From assembly GCA_002311655.1 (NCBI GenBank), contig DBYZ01000006.1:1-51746 (forward strand): a DNA stretch of 51,746 bases, written 5' to 3'. Positions 29,752-38,674 of the stretch are shown in pieces; positions within the stretch are counted from its first letter, which is position 1; each line of letters starts with the position of its first letter. The notes under the pieces were generated by a model. It did not search any database. It was not told the DNA's origin and was given only the letters and a program-made list of their open reading frames with translations. This DNA comes from Bacteroidales bacterium UBA1173. GTDB taxonomy: Bacteria; Bacteroidota; Bacteroidia; Bacteroidales; F082. The position numbers were made by a program, and so were the translations under genes.

Positions 29752-32235
29752 ATGAAAAAACTCATCCTGATACTATCCGTTTTAATTTTGGCAACAACCG
29801 CCTCTTCACAAGATTTAGGAATAATTCCAAATCCAAAACAAGTTGATTATCAACAAGGTAGCTTTCATTGGAAAGCCGATTTGGCAAAAAACGAGAAAAG
29901 GATAAAAGCAGAAATCGTCAAAGATATTCCTGCAAAAGAGAACAAAGAGCAGGCTTATATCATCAGAATCACGCCGAAGAGCATCGTTCTTCAGGCAATG
30001 ACGGAGCAAGGATTGTTCTATGCACGACAAAGTTTAAACCAACTCGTTAAATATCAGGAAGTTACATTACAAAAACCAGAGTTTGAGATTCCTTGTGTGA
30101 CCATCATCGACTGGCCTGCTCTCGAATACCGCGGATGGATGGACGATATCAGCAGAGGCCCGATCCCGACAATGGATTTTCTAAAAAAAGAGATTAGAAC
30201 GCTGGCAGCCTACAAGATGAATTTTTTCCAGCTTTACACGGAGCATGTCTTCAAACTCGACAGTCATCCTGACATTGCGCCGACAGACGGACTTACAGCA
30301 CAGGAAATCAACGAGTTAACAGAATACGCAAAGCAATATTACGTTGAATTCATGGGCAACCTGCAATGTTTCGCACACGCCGAGAAGACGCTCCGCATAC
30401 CTTTTTACGACAATATCGCCGACACAAAATACAATTTCGATCCGTCAAATCCCGACACTTACAGATTTCTTGAGGATGTATTTGCGGAAGTGGCACCGGC
30501 TTACGAATCAAAATATTTCAATATCAATTGCGATGAGACTGAAGGACTTGGCTCAGGAAAAGCTAAAGATTATGTTGAAAAAAACGGGAAAGACGAGACC
30601 TACTGCGAGCATATTAATAAGGTGTATCAGATTCTGAAAAAATACGACAAAACCGTGATGATGTGGGGCGACATCGTGGCGAAAAACCCAAAAATGATAG
30701 AAAAACTGCCATCAGACTTACAATTTATAGTCTGGAGCTATGGCGCCGGTGACGATTATATGGAAATGCTACGCCCGTTTAAAGAGTCAGGACATGAGTT
30801 CTGGGCCGCCTCTGGCGCAAGTTGCTGGAGCACAGCGTTTCCAGATATTGAAACTTACACAAAAAACATCGCCAACTTCGCTCGTGACGCCTATAAAAGC
30901 GGCGCAAAAGGCCTCATGAACACCGCATGGGACGACTACGGCGAGTCGATGTTCAGCAGCACATGGCACTCGATGCTTTGGTGCGCTGAAATGACTTGGC
31001 ATCCCAGTGACGGCAAGGGATTTAACGATGTTTTCGAGGTGCAGTTTTTGGGCGCAGCCCTTAATGGCCTTAATGCCCTTAACGCCCTTAATGGCTGCGC
31101 AATACAGCCATTCTCTGCTCTTGACGAACCGTTGCTCGAATTTTTCCCAAACCAAGTGAGCAAAGAAACCGTTGAGAGCAACCAGAAACGTCAAAAAGAA
31201 GCGCTCACACTTTACGAAGAGCTGCTTGCCGCAAAGGAAACAGCCAAAGAAAACACCGAGTTTCTCGATTGCGCTATTGTGGCAACTTACAGAGCTTATG
31301 TCACTGCAACAAAAAACCTGCTGAAAGCACAGCTTTACAACACATTACAAAACACCGACATTCAATCAGTTAAAAAGACACAAAAAGCAATTCAAGACTT
31401 CATCCCGATACTGCAGAAGCTGAAATACGACTACATCAAGCTATGGGATTCGGAATGCCGTGCCTATTCCCGCGACATAGTGGAAGCCCGTTTTAACAAG
31501 ATAATGCAGGACATTTTGGATGCCGAAAACAAGGTTTTCATCAGCAGCGCCTCAGAAAACGGCAAGCCTTTCATAGTGTTGAAAACCATTTTCGACGACA
31601 AGGAGATTTATTACACAATCGACGGAAACGATTATCAATTGTATGAAGAACCTTTTGAAATTACGCAATCATGCACGGTAACGGCCTCATGTAAAGACGC
31701 GCAGCCATGCATCACAACGCAGAAACATTTCGTATTCCACAAAGGCATGGGACATCTCAAGAGCCTCAACAGTCCTGTCGGGGATTACCGTCCCGAATAT
31801 TCAGGAGGTGGCGACGACGCACTTTTGAACGGCATCTTGGGCAGCAACGATTACCGTGACGGCAACTGGCAGGGATTCTGCGGCGTTGATGCCAACATTG
31901 AAATGGATTTCTGTAAGGCAGAAAAAATTAACACTATCAAAATCAATTTCTTAGCCAATCCTTTTGACTGGATCATGCTTCCTACGACAGTCCGCGTCTA
32001 CGTCTTCCCTGTCGACGCCGCGCCAAACACACCGGAAACCGTGGTAAAGACATTCACAATCAACGAAAAACTGAATCCTTCAGGAAATCAGATCTTCACC
32101 GAGACTTTTGACATGAACGGTCTGAAAACCAGATACTTACGAGTAGTAATAGAAAATCCAGGACCTCTGCCGGAAGGAACACCTGGCGCCGGATACAGAT
32201 CCTGGATTTTTATGGATGAGATAATTATCGAGTAA
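29752..32235 (+). CDS. Family 20 glycoside hydrolase (beta-N-acetylhexosaminidase) with C-terminal sugar-binding-type domain
   Basis: An 827-residue exported enzyme (signal peptide MKKLILILSVLILATTASS). Residues about 22-115 are the GH20 N-terminal domain. The catalytic barrel opens LEYRGWMDDISRGPIPTMDF and carries the Asp261-Glu262 pair in NINCDETEG, where the acetamido group assists and Glu is the acid. A chitobiase-like segment (IYYTIDGNDYQLYEEPFEI) and an F5/8 type C-like domain follow at the C-terminus. It should release terminal GlcNAc/GalNAc from glycans or peptidoglycan-derived sugars. Unusually, an in-frame 9-base repeat encodes LNG/LNA four times at residues 437-448. Its stop abuts that of the convergent peptidase gene. 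Confidence 0.88.
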   Translation: MKKLILILSVLILATTASSQDLGIIPNPKQVDYQQGSFHWKADLAKNEKRIKAEIVKDIPAKENKEQAYIIRITPKSIVLQAMTEQGLFYARQSLNQLVKYQEVTLQKPEFEIPCVTIIDWPALEYRGWMDDISRGPIPTMDFLKKEIRTLAAYKMNFFQLYTEHVFKLDSHPDIAPTDGLTAQEINELTEYAKQYYVEFMGNLQCFAHAEKTLRIPFYDNIADTKYNFDPSNPDTYRFLEDVFAEVAPAYESKYFNINCDETEGLGSGKAKDYVEKNGKDETYCEHINKVYQILKKYDKTVMMWGDIVAKNPKMIEKLPSDLQFIVWSYGAGDDYMEMLRPFKESGHEFWAASGASCWSTAFPDIETYTKNIANFARDAYKSGAKGLMNTAWDDYGESMFSSTWHSMLWCAEMTWHPSDGKGFNDVFEVQFLGAALNGLNALNALNGCAIQPFSALDEPLLEFFPNQVSKETVESNQKRQKEALTLYEELLAAKETAKENTEFLDCAIVATYRAYVTATKNLLKAQLYNTLQNTDIQSVKKTQKAIQDFIPILQKLKYDYIKLWDSECRAYSRDIVEARFNKIMQDILDAENKVFISSASENGKPFIVLKTIFDDKEIYYTIDGNDYQLYEEPFEITQSCTVTASCKDAQPCITTQKHFVFHKGMGHLKSLNSPVGDYRPEYSGGGDDALLNGILGSNDYRDGNWQGFCGVDANIEMDFCKAEKINTIKINFLANPFDWIMLPTTVRVYVFPVDAAPNTPETVVKTFTINEKLNPSGNQIFTETFDMNGLKTRYLRVVIENPGPLPEGTPGAGYRSWIFMDEIIIE
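31060..31095 (+). repeat. In-frame 9-base tandem repeat inside the GH20 gene
   Basis: Four copies of cttaaTGCC-type units (CTT-AAT/AAC-GGC/GCC) encode Leu-Asn-Gly/Ala four times. The array is bracketed by a perfect 8-base inverted repeat, gcgcagcc (31052-31059) and ggctgcgc (31093-31100), so the block can form a hairpin. Copy number may vary between strains without breaking the frame. Confidence 0.85.
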
Positions 32236-35200
32236 CTATTTGCCCCAATATTTAAAAGTCTCCAACTCTTTCAGAAGCTCATTGACAGCCGCTTCAAGTT
32301 GTTCGTCAACGCCTTGTGCGAGCTTCTCTGGAGTGTTTTTAACCTTTACATCAGGCTCCAACTGACTGTTTTCCAGATAGTTACCTTCTTCAGTACGGTA
32401 GCCTATGACTGGCAGTCCGAAATAAAGTGTGTTGTCCTGCAAAGTCTCCCAAGTGACGCTGCTCATGGTGCCAGGCACAGGCATTCCTACTAGTTTGCCC
32501 ATGTTTTTGTGCTTGTACACCCATGGCGTTCCGTGTGCGTTGCTGTAATTTGCTTCACCTATCACCATAATCGACGGCTTCACATAACGGCGTGACGGCA
32601 TCACGCATGCCACATTGTCGCGAATAACCTGCTCGAGATATTTCTCGCCCGAGAACAGAATCTCGATATCTTCGTGCAAACGTCCGCCTCCGTTGAAACG
32701 AGTGTCGATGACGATGCCCTCACGGAGATTATATTTTCCTAAAATGTCAGCGTAGACATCACGATAACTTGCGTCGCCCATGCTCTTGATGTGAACGTAA
32801 CCGAGACGGCCATTCGAAAGACTGTCAACAAGGTGCGCGTTGCGTTTTATCCAGCGTTTGTAAAGCAAATCGTTCTGTGCACCACGTGAGATAGGCTTCA
32901 CCACCTCATCCCAATGTTTCTTCGTTTTTGGGCTGTACACCGAGACTAGCACACTCTTTCCAGATTTCTTGTTAAGTAGCGGGAAGTAGTCCATATCTTT
33001 GGTAATCTCAACGCCGTCAATCTTCTCGATGATGTCGCCTGCCTTCACTTTCGATGTCTTTTTGTCAAAAGGACCATATTCCAAAACCTCTTCGATGAGA
33101 AGCCCGTCTTTTTCGTAATTCCAATCAAACAGAAGTCCGAGTTGCGCAGTGGCGTCGCCATTTGAGTCACCGCCACGATAGCCGGAACCGGAATGTGAAA
33201 CGTTAAGCTCACCGAGGACCTCGCTCATCAGCTCAGCAAAGTCATAATTATTATTAATATGTGCGAGGAACGGCTGGAAATCTTTCTTAATCTGTTCAAA
33301 ATCAGCACCATTGTGGTCTTTACGGAACAGACGTTTGTTTTCCTGCAGGAAAATATGGTTATACATATATTCACGCTCAGCGGCGCGGTCGAGCAACATC
33401 GTTGCATCATATTTAATAGACGTGGATTTGCCGCCTTTTGTGTCGATTTTCTGAAGGTTTCCACCAGAAAGGACGTAGATGTTATCACCTTTTTTATTCA
33501 AAACAAGGTCTGCACCGCCGCCATCAAGTTTCTTCAGAATCTTCGTCGATTTCTCACGGATATCAAGTTCCCAAAGGTCAAAACCCTTCTCGAAAGAGCT
33601 GAGGAAATAAAGCTTGTCGCCATCTTTCGAAAGAACCGCGCCCGACAATCTCGACGACATCGGAGTAAGACGCACGACACGTTCATCAAGTCTATCTAAT
33701 TCAATATCAATGGCTTTAACTTCATCTTTCTTATCCTTCTTATCATCATTGTCTTTTTTATCCTTTTTATCTTTATTATTTGCTTCGTTAGCTTTCTTAG
33801 AAAGTTCGTATTCTTCTTTCGAAAGTTTGAATTTGTCGTAAGCATCCTGATTCATGAAGCAGATGAAAGCGTCGTTTTGGCTACCCCAAGAAGCGTGCGA
33901 GCGCATTCCGTAACGGTTAGAATAGAATGTGATGGCGTTGCCGTCCAAAGCCCAGCGCGGGCCACCAGTGATGTAGCCGTCGTTGGTGATGTTGTAAATT
34001 TTCATGTCACCGTCAGCCGACACGATTCCGACATCTGAATATGGGTCACGCATATTGGTAATCAATGATATAGCGAACCATTTACCATCTGGCGACCACT
34101 GATAATCCATGCTTCCGTAATGTTGGGTTCCATCAGTAATCTGACGCACTTTCTTAGAATCCAAATTTATGACTTTCAATATGTTACGGTTTTCAATAAA
34201 TGCTATCTCCTTGCCATCTGGCGAAAACTCGGCGTTGCTGCGCTCTACGCCGTCGTCGTCAAACAGGCGTTCCTCCTCAATAAGTGTTGCATAAGCGAAG
34301 TTAAGATCTTCCTTGCGCGTCATTTTTGCAAAATAAAGATTGTAATATCCGTCACGTTCCGAGGTGTAAACAAGCATCTTTCCGTCAGGCGAGAACGACG
34401 GATCCTCCTCAGCCTCAGGAGTATGCGTAATCTGTTTGGTGGTCTGGTACTCGTCGGAAGTGACAAACACCTCGCCACGCGACACGAAAGCGATGAGACT
34501 TCCGTCAGGCGTTATAGTAAGGTCTGTAGCGCTGCCGAATTTGCCACGTTCAACCACGTTTTCCTGGTCGTTAACAATCTGAATATCAACCTTTTTAGGC
34601 TCATGCCCTATTTTTTGAGTGTAAATCTCACCTTGATAGCCGTAGCACAAAGTTCCATCGTTGGCGACACTCAAAAATCTCACCGGATATGGCTTAAAAT
34701 CAGTGATTTTTTGAGGTTCCGAGAGGTTCGGCCATGACATCATGTACACGTTCTGGCTGTTTCTTCCTGCCGGCTCGCTGAGATAGACAAACGACTTATG
34801 GTCAGGCATAAACACCGGTTCACGATCCTCTCCGATGTTGGTAGTCAATATCTTATGTGATTTTTCCTTGGCATTGTAATAAACGACATCGCGAGCCACC
34901 GACGACACCTGATGTTTGCGCCAGATGTTCTCGCTGCCTTTCCTGTCGTAATACAGGAACGACTCACCGTCGCTGTCGAATGAGACCGAGCAAACTGTTG
35001 CCGCAGTGACTTGTTGCGGGCGCCCGCCATCAACCGACACCTTATATAATTCCGTGAGCCATCCCGAGGCGAACTGTGCATCGGCAGCGTCTTTTTGTAT
35101 CATGGCGCTGTAGTAAATCTCGCTGTCGTCAGGAGAAAACGCCAATGGAGTCTCGTTGGCAGAGAATGTCGTCACACGTTTTGCCACGCCACCGTCAGCC

Positions 35201-35478
35201 AAAACGACATAAATGTCGAAGTTACCGTTACGGTCGGTCGCAAAAGCTATTTTTTCACCGTCATGCGACCAAATCGGATAATAATCGTAGGCGGCTGAAG
35301 TGGTTATCTGTTGTGCCAATCCGCCTTGAGCATCAACGACATAGATGTCACCTTTGTAGGCAAATGCGATTTTGTCGCCCTTTGGCGAAATCTGGTTGTA
35401 GCGCATCCAAAGCGGCTGTTGCGCAAACGTAACGACGGTCAAAAATGACACGAATAATGCAAGGAATAATTTTTTCAT
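32236..35478 (-). CDS. Tricorn-like S41 family peptidase with beta-propeller
   Basis: A 1080-residue exported peptidase (signal peptide MKKLFLALFVSFLTVVTFA). Residues about 25-560 contain repeated TolB/PD40-type propeller blades (ISPKGDKIAFAYKGDIYVV, FSPDGKMLVYTSERDGYY). A lysine/aspartate-rich low-complexity stretch at about 565-590 precedes a second propeller. A PDZ domain (GDIIEKIDGVEI) and the S41 core close the protein. Expected catalytic residues are His in NVSHSGSG (about 760), the nucleophile in GEANYSNAHG (about 980) and a glutamate in TEEGNYLENSQLEPD. The family trims oligopeptides in the periplasm. It is monocistronic and ends exactly where the GH20 gene ends. Confidence 0.9.
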   Translation of the reverse strand: MKKLFLALFVSFLTVVTFAQQPLWMRYNQISPKGDKIAFAYKGDIYVVDAQGGLAQQITTSAAYDYYPIWSHDGEKIAFATDRNGNFDIYVVLADGGVAKRVTTFSANETPLAFSPDDSEIYYSAMIQKDAADAQFASGWLTELYKVSVDGGRPQQVTAATVCSVSFDSDGESFLYYDRKGSENIWRKHQVSSVARDVVYYNAKEKSHKILTTNIGEDREPVFMPDHKSFVYLSEPAGRNSQNVYMMSWPNLSEPQKITDFKPYPVRFLSVANDGTLCYGYQGEIYTQKIGHEPKKVDIQIVNDQENVVERGKFGSATDLTITPDGSLIAFVSRGEVFVTSDEYQTTKQITHTPEAEEDPSFSPDGKMLVYTSERDGYYNLYFAKMTRKEDLNFAYATLIEEERLFDDDGVERSNAEFSPDGKEIAFIENRNILKVINLDSKKVRQITDGTQHYGSMDYQWSPDGKWFAISLITNMRDPYSDVGIVSADGDMKIYNITNDGYITGGPRWALDGNAITFYSNRYGMRSHASWGSQNDAFICFMNQDAYDKFKLSKEEYELSKKANEANNKDKKDKKDNDDKKDKKDEVKAIDIELDRLDERVVRLTPMSSRLSGAVLSKDGDKLYFLSSFEKGFDLWELDIREKSTKILKKLDGGGADLVLNKKGDNIYVLSGGNLQKIDTKGGKSTSIKYDATMLLDRAAEREYMYNHIFLQENKRLFRKDHNGADFEQIKKDFQPFLAHINNNYDFAELMSEVLGELNVSHSGSGYRGGDSNGDATAQLGLLFDWNYEKDGLLIEEVLEYGPFDKKTSKVKAGDIIEKIDGVEITKDMDYFPLLNKKSGKSVLVSVYSPKTKKHWDEVVKPISRGAQNDLLYKRWIKRNAHLVDSLSNGRLGYVHIKSMGDASYRDVYADILGKYNLREGIVIDTRFNGGGRLHEDIEILFSGEKYLEQVIRDNVACVMPSRRYVKPSIMVIGEANYSNAHGTPWVYKHKNMGKLVGMPVPGTMSSVTWETLQDNTLYFGLPVIGYRTEEGNYLENSQLEPDVKVKNTPEKLAQGVDEQLEAAVNELLKELETFKYWGK

Positions 35479-35499
35479 GAGAAATTAATTTTAACGAGG

Positions 35500-35507
35500 C
35501 AAAGATA
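35500..35507 (-). promoter_or_regulatory. -7 box for the tricorn-like peptidase gene
   Basis: Minus-strand TATCTTTG, 21 bases before the ATG at 35478. No -33 TTTG at the usual spacing. The 72-base gap to the exonuclease gene also has TATTTTTA (35521-35528) on the plus strand, one mismatch from a -7 box for that gene. Confidence 0.55.
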
Positions 35508-35550
35508 ATAAAAAATTCTGTATTTTTACATTTTAAAAAATGAAGAAAAA

Positions 35551-36363
35551 ATGAAGTTGAATTTGAAGCGCCCGATAGCTTTTTTTGATTTGGAAACGAC
35601 GGGATTGAACATCACCCACGACCGCATCGTGGAAGTTAGTATATTGAGAATCAATGTGAATGGAGAGGAGGAACAGCGCACTTGGCGTATCAACCCAGGC
35701 ATCCCGATTCCACCGGAGACCACAGCTATCCACGGCATCAGCGACGCGGATGTGGCGCATGAGAAGACGTTCAAACAAGCCGCGCCGGAGATCTCCAAAT
35801 TCTTCGGCAACTGTGACCTCGCCGGATACAACATTCTGAAGTTCGACCTCCCGATGCTCGTCGAGGAATTCATCCGCGCCGGCGTCAACTTCGACCCGAG
35901 AGACCGCCAGCTCATCGACGTGATGAACATCTTCATGAAGATGGAGCCGCGAACACTCAAAGGAGCCTACCGTTTCTTCATGCACAAAGAGCTCGACAAC
36001 GCACATTCTGCAAACGCCGACACCTTCGCCACCTACGAGGTCCTGATGGCAATGCTCGACAAATATCAAGACACCGAATACACTGATTTTAAAGGAGTTA
36101 CATCAAAACCTATCGTCAACGACATGGGCGAGCTGGCACAATTCTCATCGCATCATCAGAACGCCGATTTGATGGGACAGATAGTTTACGACGAACAGGG
36201 AAAAGCCGTTTTCAAGTTCGGAAAACACAAGGACGAACGAGTGGAAGACGTGTTCCGCAAAGAGCCGCAATACTACGATTGGATTATGAAAAGCGACTTT
36301 CCGGAATACACCAAGCGCGTGGTCACAAAATTGAAATATCCGGATAAAAACATAAATTTTTAA
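35551..36363 (+). CDS. DnaQ-like 3'-5' exonuclease with ExoX-type C-terminal motif
   Basis: A 270-residue DEDDh exonuclease. Exo I is FFDLETTGLN (Asp12, Glu14), Exo II lies in AGYNILKFDLPML and Exo III in AHSANADTFATYEVL. The C-terminal 60 residues contain FKFGKHKDERVEDVF and PQYYDWIMKSDFPEY, the pattern found after the nuclease domain in exodeoxyribonuclease X-like proteins. Function is probably DNA repair or proofreading rather than the replicase epsilon subunit, though the family is broad. It is divergent from the tricorn-like gene, starting 72 bases away, and followed after 86 bases by the Pur-alpha-like gene with its own -7 box. Confidence 0.87.
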   Translation: MKLNLKRPIAFFDLETTGLNITHDRIVEVSILRINVNGEEEQRTWRINPGIPIPPETTAIHGISDADVAHEKTFKQAAPEISKFFGNCDLAGYNILKFDLPMLVEEFIRAGVNFDPRDRQLIDVMNIFMKMEPRTLKGAYRFFMHKELDNAHSANADTFATYEVLMAMLDKYQDTEYTDFKGVTSKPIVNDMGELAQFSSHHQNADLMGQIVYDEQGKAVFKFGKHKDERVEDVFRKEPQYYDWIMKSDFPEYTKRVVTKLKYPDKNINF

Positions 36364-36409
36364 TGCAATAATTTTCGAAAAAAAACATTTTTGTTATAAA
36401 AAAAAGATA

Positions 36410-36417
36410 TATCTTTG
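36410..36417 (+). promoter_or_regulatory. -7 box for the DUF3276 gene
   Basis: TATCTTTG, 32 bases before the ATG at 36450. A TTTG at 36390-36393 is 16 bases upstream, shorter than usual. Confidence 0.55.
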
Positions 36418-36449
36418 CAAAAATTCTTTAACATCAAAATAGGAATAGT

Positions 36450-36815
36450 ATGGAAGAAAATGAAAAGATGAACAATCGTGAGGAATTGTTTTCAAGACCG
36501 GTACGTGCAGGAAAACGCACCTACTTTTTCGATGTGAAAGCTACAAGAGGCGATGAGAAATACATCACCATCACAGAAAGCAAGCGCCGCTTCAGCAATG
36601 AGCAGAACCGCTTCTTCTATGAGAAACATAAGATTTTCCTTTACAAGGAAGACTTTGAAAAATTCGCCAACGCACTCAAAGAAACCCTGAATTTCATCGA
36701 AACAGGCGAATATCCTGAGGGTTACTTCGATGAGCCGAAAGGTTACGATGAGCCAAACGATGCCGAAATGAAAGACGATGTCGAAGATTGGTTCAACGAA
36801 ATCGAAAAGAAATAA
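36450..36815 (+). CDS. DUF3276 / PUR-alpha-like nucleic-acid-binding protein
   Basis: A 121-residue protein of the DUF3276 family, bacterial relatives of Pur-alpha. The PUR repeat-like region covers residues about 12-95: SRPVRAGKRTYFFDVKATR, KYITITESKRRF and FLYKEDFEKFANALKETLNF. The C-terminus is acidic (DEPNDAEMKDDVEDWF). Proteins of this fold bind single-stranded DNA or RNA as dimers; the in vivo target in Bacteroidetes is not known to me. It has its own promoter and a strong hairpin embedded in a heptamer array right after the stop, so it is probably a single-gene transcript. Confidence 0.85.
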   Translation: MEENEKMNNREELFSRPVRAGKRTYFFDVKATRGDEKYITITESKRRFSNEQNRFFYEKHKIFLYKEDFEKFANALKETLNFIETGEYPEGYFDEPKGYDEPNDAEMKDDVEDWFNEIEKK

Positions 36816-36816
36816 T

Positions 36817-36926
36817 TTGGAGTTTGAAGTTACAAGTTACAAGTTAAATGAGTGAAGAATGGAGTCCTCCATTCTTCACTTTTTATTTGATCAACTTCAA
36901 ACTCTAAACTTCAAACTTCAAACTCA
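36817..36926. repeat. Nested inverted heptanucleotide repeat array, GTTTGAA family (site 5)
   Basis: The left arm is gtttgaa, gttacaa, gttacaa, gtt (from 36822). The right arm, to 36926, reads on the opposite strand gtttgaa, gtttgaa, gtttaga, gtttgaa, gttg. Between them sits a perfect 14-base-pair hairpin (36851-36880). The array begins one base after the stop of the DUF3276 gene. The remaining part of this 203-base gap (36927-37018) holds the parA promoter and nothing else recognised. Confidence 0.85.
36851..36884 (+). terminator. Hairpin within repeat site 5, probable terminator of the DUF3276 gene
   Basis: agtgaagaatggag (36851-36864) pairs perfectly with ctccattcttcact (36867-36880), followed by tttt. 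Strong stem, short U-run. Confidence 0.7.
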
Positions 36927-36979
36927 TAAATTGTTTATAATTAATTTAAAAATATAATAAGTATTCCAAAAATATTCCG

Positions 36980-36987
36980 TATCTTTG
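36980..36987 (+). promoter_or_regulatory. -7 box for the parA operon
   Basis: TATCTTTG, 31 bases before the ATG of parA at 37019; no matching -33 TTTG. It is the only promoter recognised ahead of the eight-gene run that ends at 45768. Confidence 0.55.
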
Positions 36988-37018
36988 TACGTTTAAATAA
37001 ACACATATTTTTTTTGCA

Positions 37019-37804
37019 ATGGGAAAGATAATCGCGATAGCAAATCAGAAGGGCGGTGTGGGCAAAACGACCACCGCTATCAACTTGGCGGCAAGTCTGG
37101 CAGTGTTGGAACACAAGACGTTACTCATCGACGCTGACCCTCAAGCCAACTCCACATCTGGCGTGGGTTTCGACCCGAAAACAATCGACGCAAGCATCTA
37201 CGAATGCATCATCGACAAAATCGACCCGCGCACCATCATCAAGGAGACGGAGACACCGAACATGTTCCTTCTGCCGGCACACATCGACCTTGTGGGAGCG
37301 GAGATTGAAATCATCAACGTACCGCAACGCGAACAAATGATGCGCAACTGCCTCGCACCAATCAAAGACGAGTACGACTTCATCATCATCGACTGCTCGC
37401 CGTCGCTGGGTCTCATCACCGTCAACTCCCTGACAGCCGCCGACTCAGTCATTATCCCAGTGCAATGCCAGTACTTCGCACTCGAAGGCCTCGGCAAATT
37501 GTTGAATACCATCAAGATAGTGCAGTCACGATTCAATCCGGACCTCGACATCGAAGGCATCTTGCTTACGATGTTCGACAGCCGCACACGTATCTCGAAA
37601 CAAGTGGTGGATGAGGTCAAGACACACTTCCAGTCCATGGTGTTCGACACAATCATCAACGTAAACACACGTCTCAGCGAGGCACCGAGCTACGGTCACA
37701 CCATCATCATGCACGACGCGGCAAGCACCGGAGCCATCAACTACCTCAACCTCGCAAGAGAGATTTTAAAACGCAACGACATAGAAAATGACGATACAGA
37801 ATAA
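37019..37804 (+). CDS. parA: Chromosome-partitioning ATPase ParA (Soj)
   Basis: A 261-residue deviant-Walker ATPase. The Walker A motif KGGVGKTT spans residues 11-18, with the signature lysine at 11; DADPQANST and DFIIIDCSPSLGL are the other nucleotide motifs. There is no N-terminal HTH, so it is the chromosomal Soj type. It works with ParB bound at parS to segregate the origin region and influence replication initiation. It overlaps parB by 17 bases. Such parAB operons usually lie near the replication origin in Bacteroidetes, but no parS site was recognised in the window. Confidence 0.96.
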   Translation: MGKIIAIANQKGGVGKTTTAINLAASLAVLEHKTLLIDADPQANSTSGVGFDPKTIDASIYECIIDKIDPRTIIKETETPNMFLLPAHIDLVGAEIEIINVPQREQMMRNCLAPIKDEYDFIIIDCSPSLGLITVNSLTAADSVIIPVQCQYFALEGLGKLLNTIKIVQSRFNPDLDIEGILLTMFDSRTRISKQVVDEVKTHFQSMVFDTIINVNTRLSEAPSYGHTIIMHDAASTGAINYLNLAREILKRNDIENDDTE

Positions 37805-38672
37805 GAAAAGAGGACTCGGTCGCGGCCTCGACGCCATACTGCAAAGCCCGGAAACTGACATCACGTCAGCCGATATCTCCGGCAATTACGTGGCAGGCGC
37901 CATAGCCCAAATCGAAATAGATAAAATCGAGACAAACCCGTTCCAGCCGAGAACCGACTTCGACGAGAACGCACTCAACGAGCTGTCTGAATCAATTAAA
38001 AATCAAGGAGTTATCCAGCCTGTGACAGTGCGCAAGATGGGTTACGACAAATACCAGCTCATCTCAGGCGAACGCCGTCTGCGCGCATCCAAAATGGCAG
38101 GACTCAAACAGATTCCAGTGTTCATCCGCGTGGCTAACGACGAACAAATGTTGGAGATGGCACTCATAGAAAACATACATCGAGAGAACCTCAACGCCAT
38201 CGAAGTGGCAATTTCTTATCAGCGTCTCCTCGAAGAATGCCAACTCACGCAAGACCAGCTTTCGGAAAAAGTCGGAAAAGACCGCTCAACAGTGGCTAAC
38301 TTCCTGAGACTGTTAAAGTTACCGGCAGAAGTCCAAATCGCCATCCGTGACGGATACATCACAATGGGACACGCCAGAGCCTTGGTAAACATCAGCGACA
38401 AATCAAAACAGCTCATCATCCTGAAACGTATCATCGACGAGGATTTGAGCGTGCGCCAAGTGGAGATGCTGGCAAGAGAGAAATCTCCTGCCAAGAAACA
38501 GAAAAACATCATACCGGAAAGCTATAAAATACAAGCTGAGACATTGTCTAAAGCCTTGAAAATGAACGTGAAAGTCAATCGCGACAGCAAAGGCAAAGGC
38601 TCCCTGACCATAAACTTCAAAAATGATGATGAGTTTGAGCGTCTGCTCGACTTCATCAACAAAGGCAATTGA
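37788..38672 (+). CDS. parB: Chromosome-partitioning protein ParB (Spo0J)
   Basis: A 294-residue ParB. The N-terminal CTPase/nuclease-like domain has PFQPRTDFD and the CTP-binding GERRLRASKMAGL, with ENIHRENLN after it. The central helix-turn-helix is TQDQLSEKVGKDRSTVANFL, and a C-terminal dimerisation region follows. It loads at parS and slides along DNA as a CTP-gated clamp, recruiting ParA and SMC. The reading frame starts inside parA. The stop is followed two bases later by the ATG of the DUF5683 gene. Confidence 0.96.
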   Translation: MTIQNKKRGLGRGLDAILQSPETDITSADISGNYVAGAIAQIEIDKIETNPFQPRTDFDENALNELSESIKNQGVIQPVTVRKMGYDKYQLISGERRLRASKMAGLKQIPVFIRVANDEQMLEMALIENIHRENLNAIEVAISYQRLLEECQLTQDQLSEKVGKDRSTVANFLRLLKLPAEVQIAIRDGYITMGHARALVNISDKSKQLIILKRIIDEDLSVRQVEMLAREKSPAKKQKNIIPESYKIQAETLSKALKMNVKVNRDSKGKGSLTINFKNDDEFERLLDFINKGN

Positions 38673-38674
38673 AA

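Noticed and set aside
32878..32893. CACGTG-centred sequence resembling a parS site near the parAB region
   Set aside because: Only about 12 of 16 positions match TGTTTCACGTGAAACA, it lies inside the tricorn-like coding region, and the mismatches break the dyad.
33259..33699. Long open frames on the strand opposite the tricorn-like gene (also 34120-34737)
   Set aside because: They are shadows of a well-supported coding region and encode no recognisable protein.
35533..36069. 178-codon minus-strand frame over the exonuclease gene
   Set aside because: It lies entirely within a DEDDh exonuclease with intact motifs on the plus strand.
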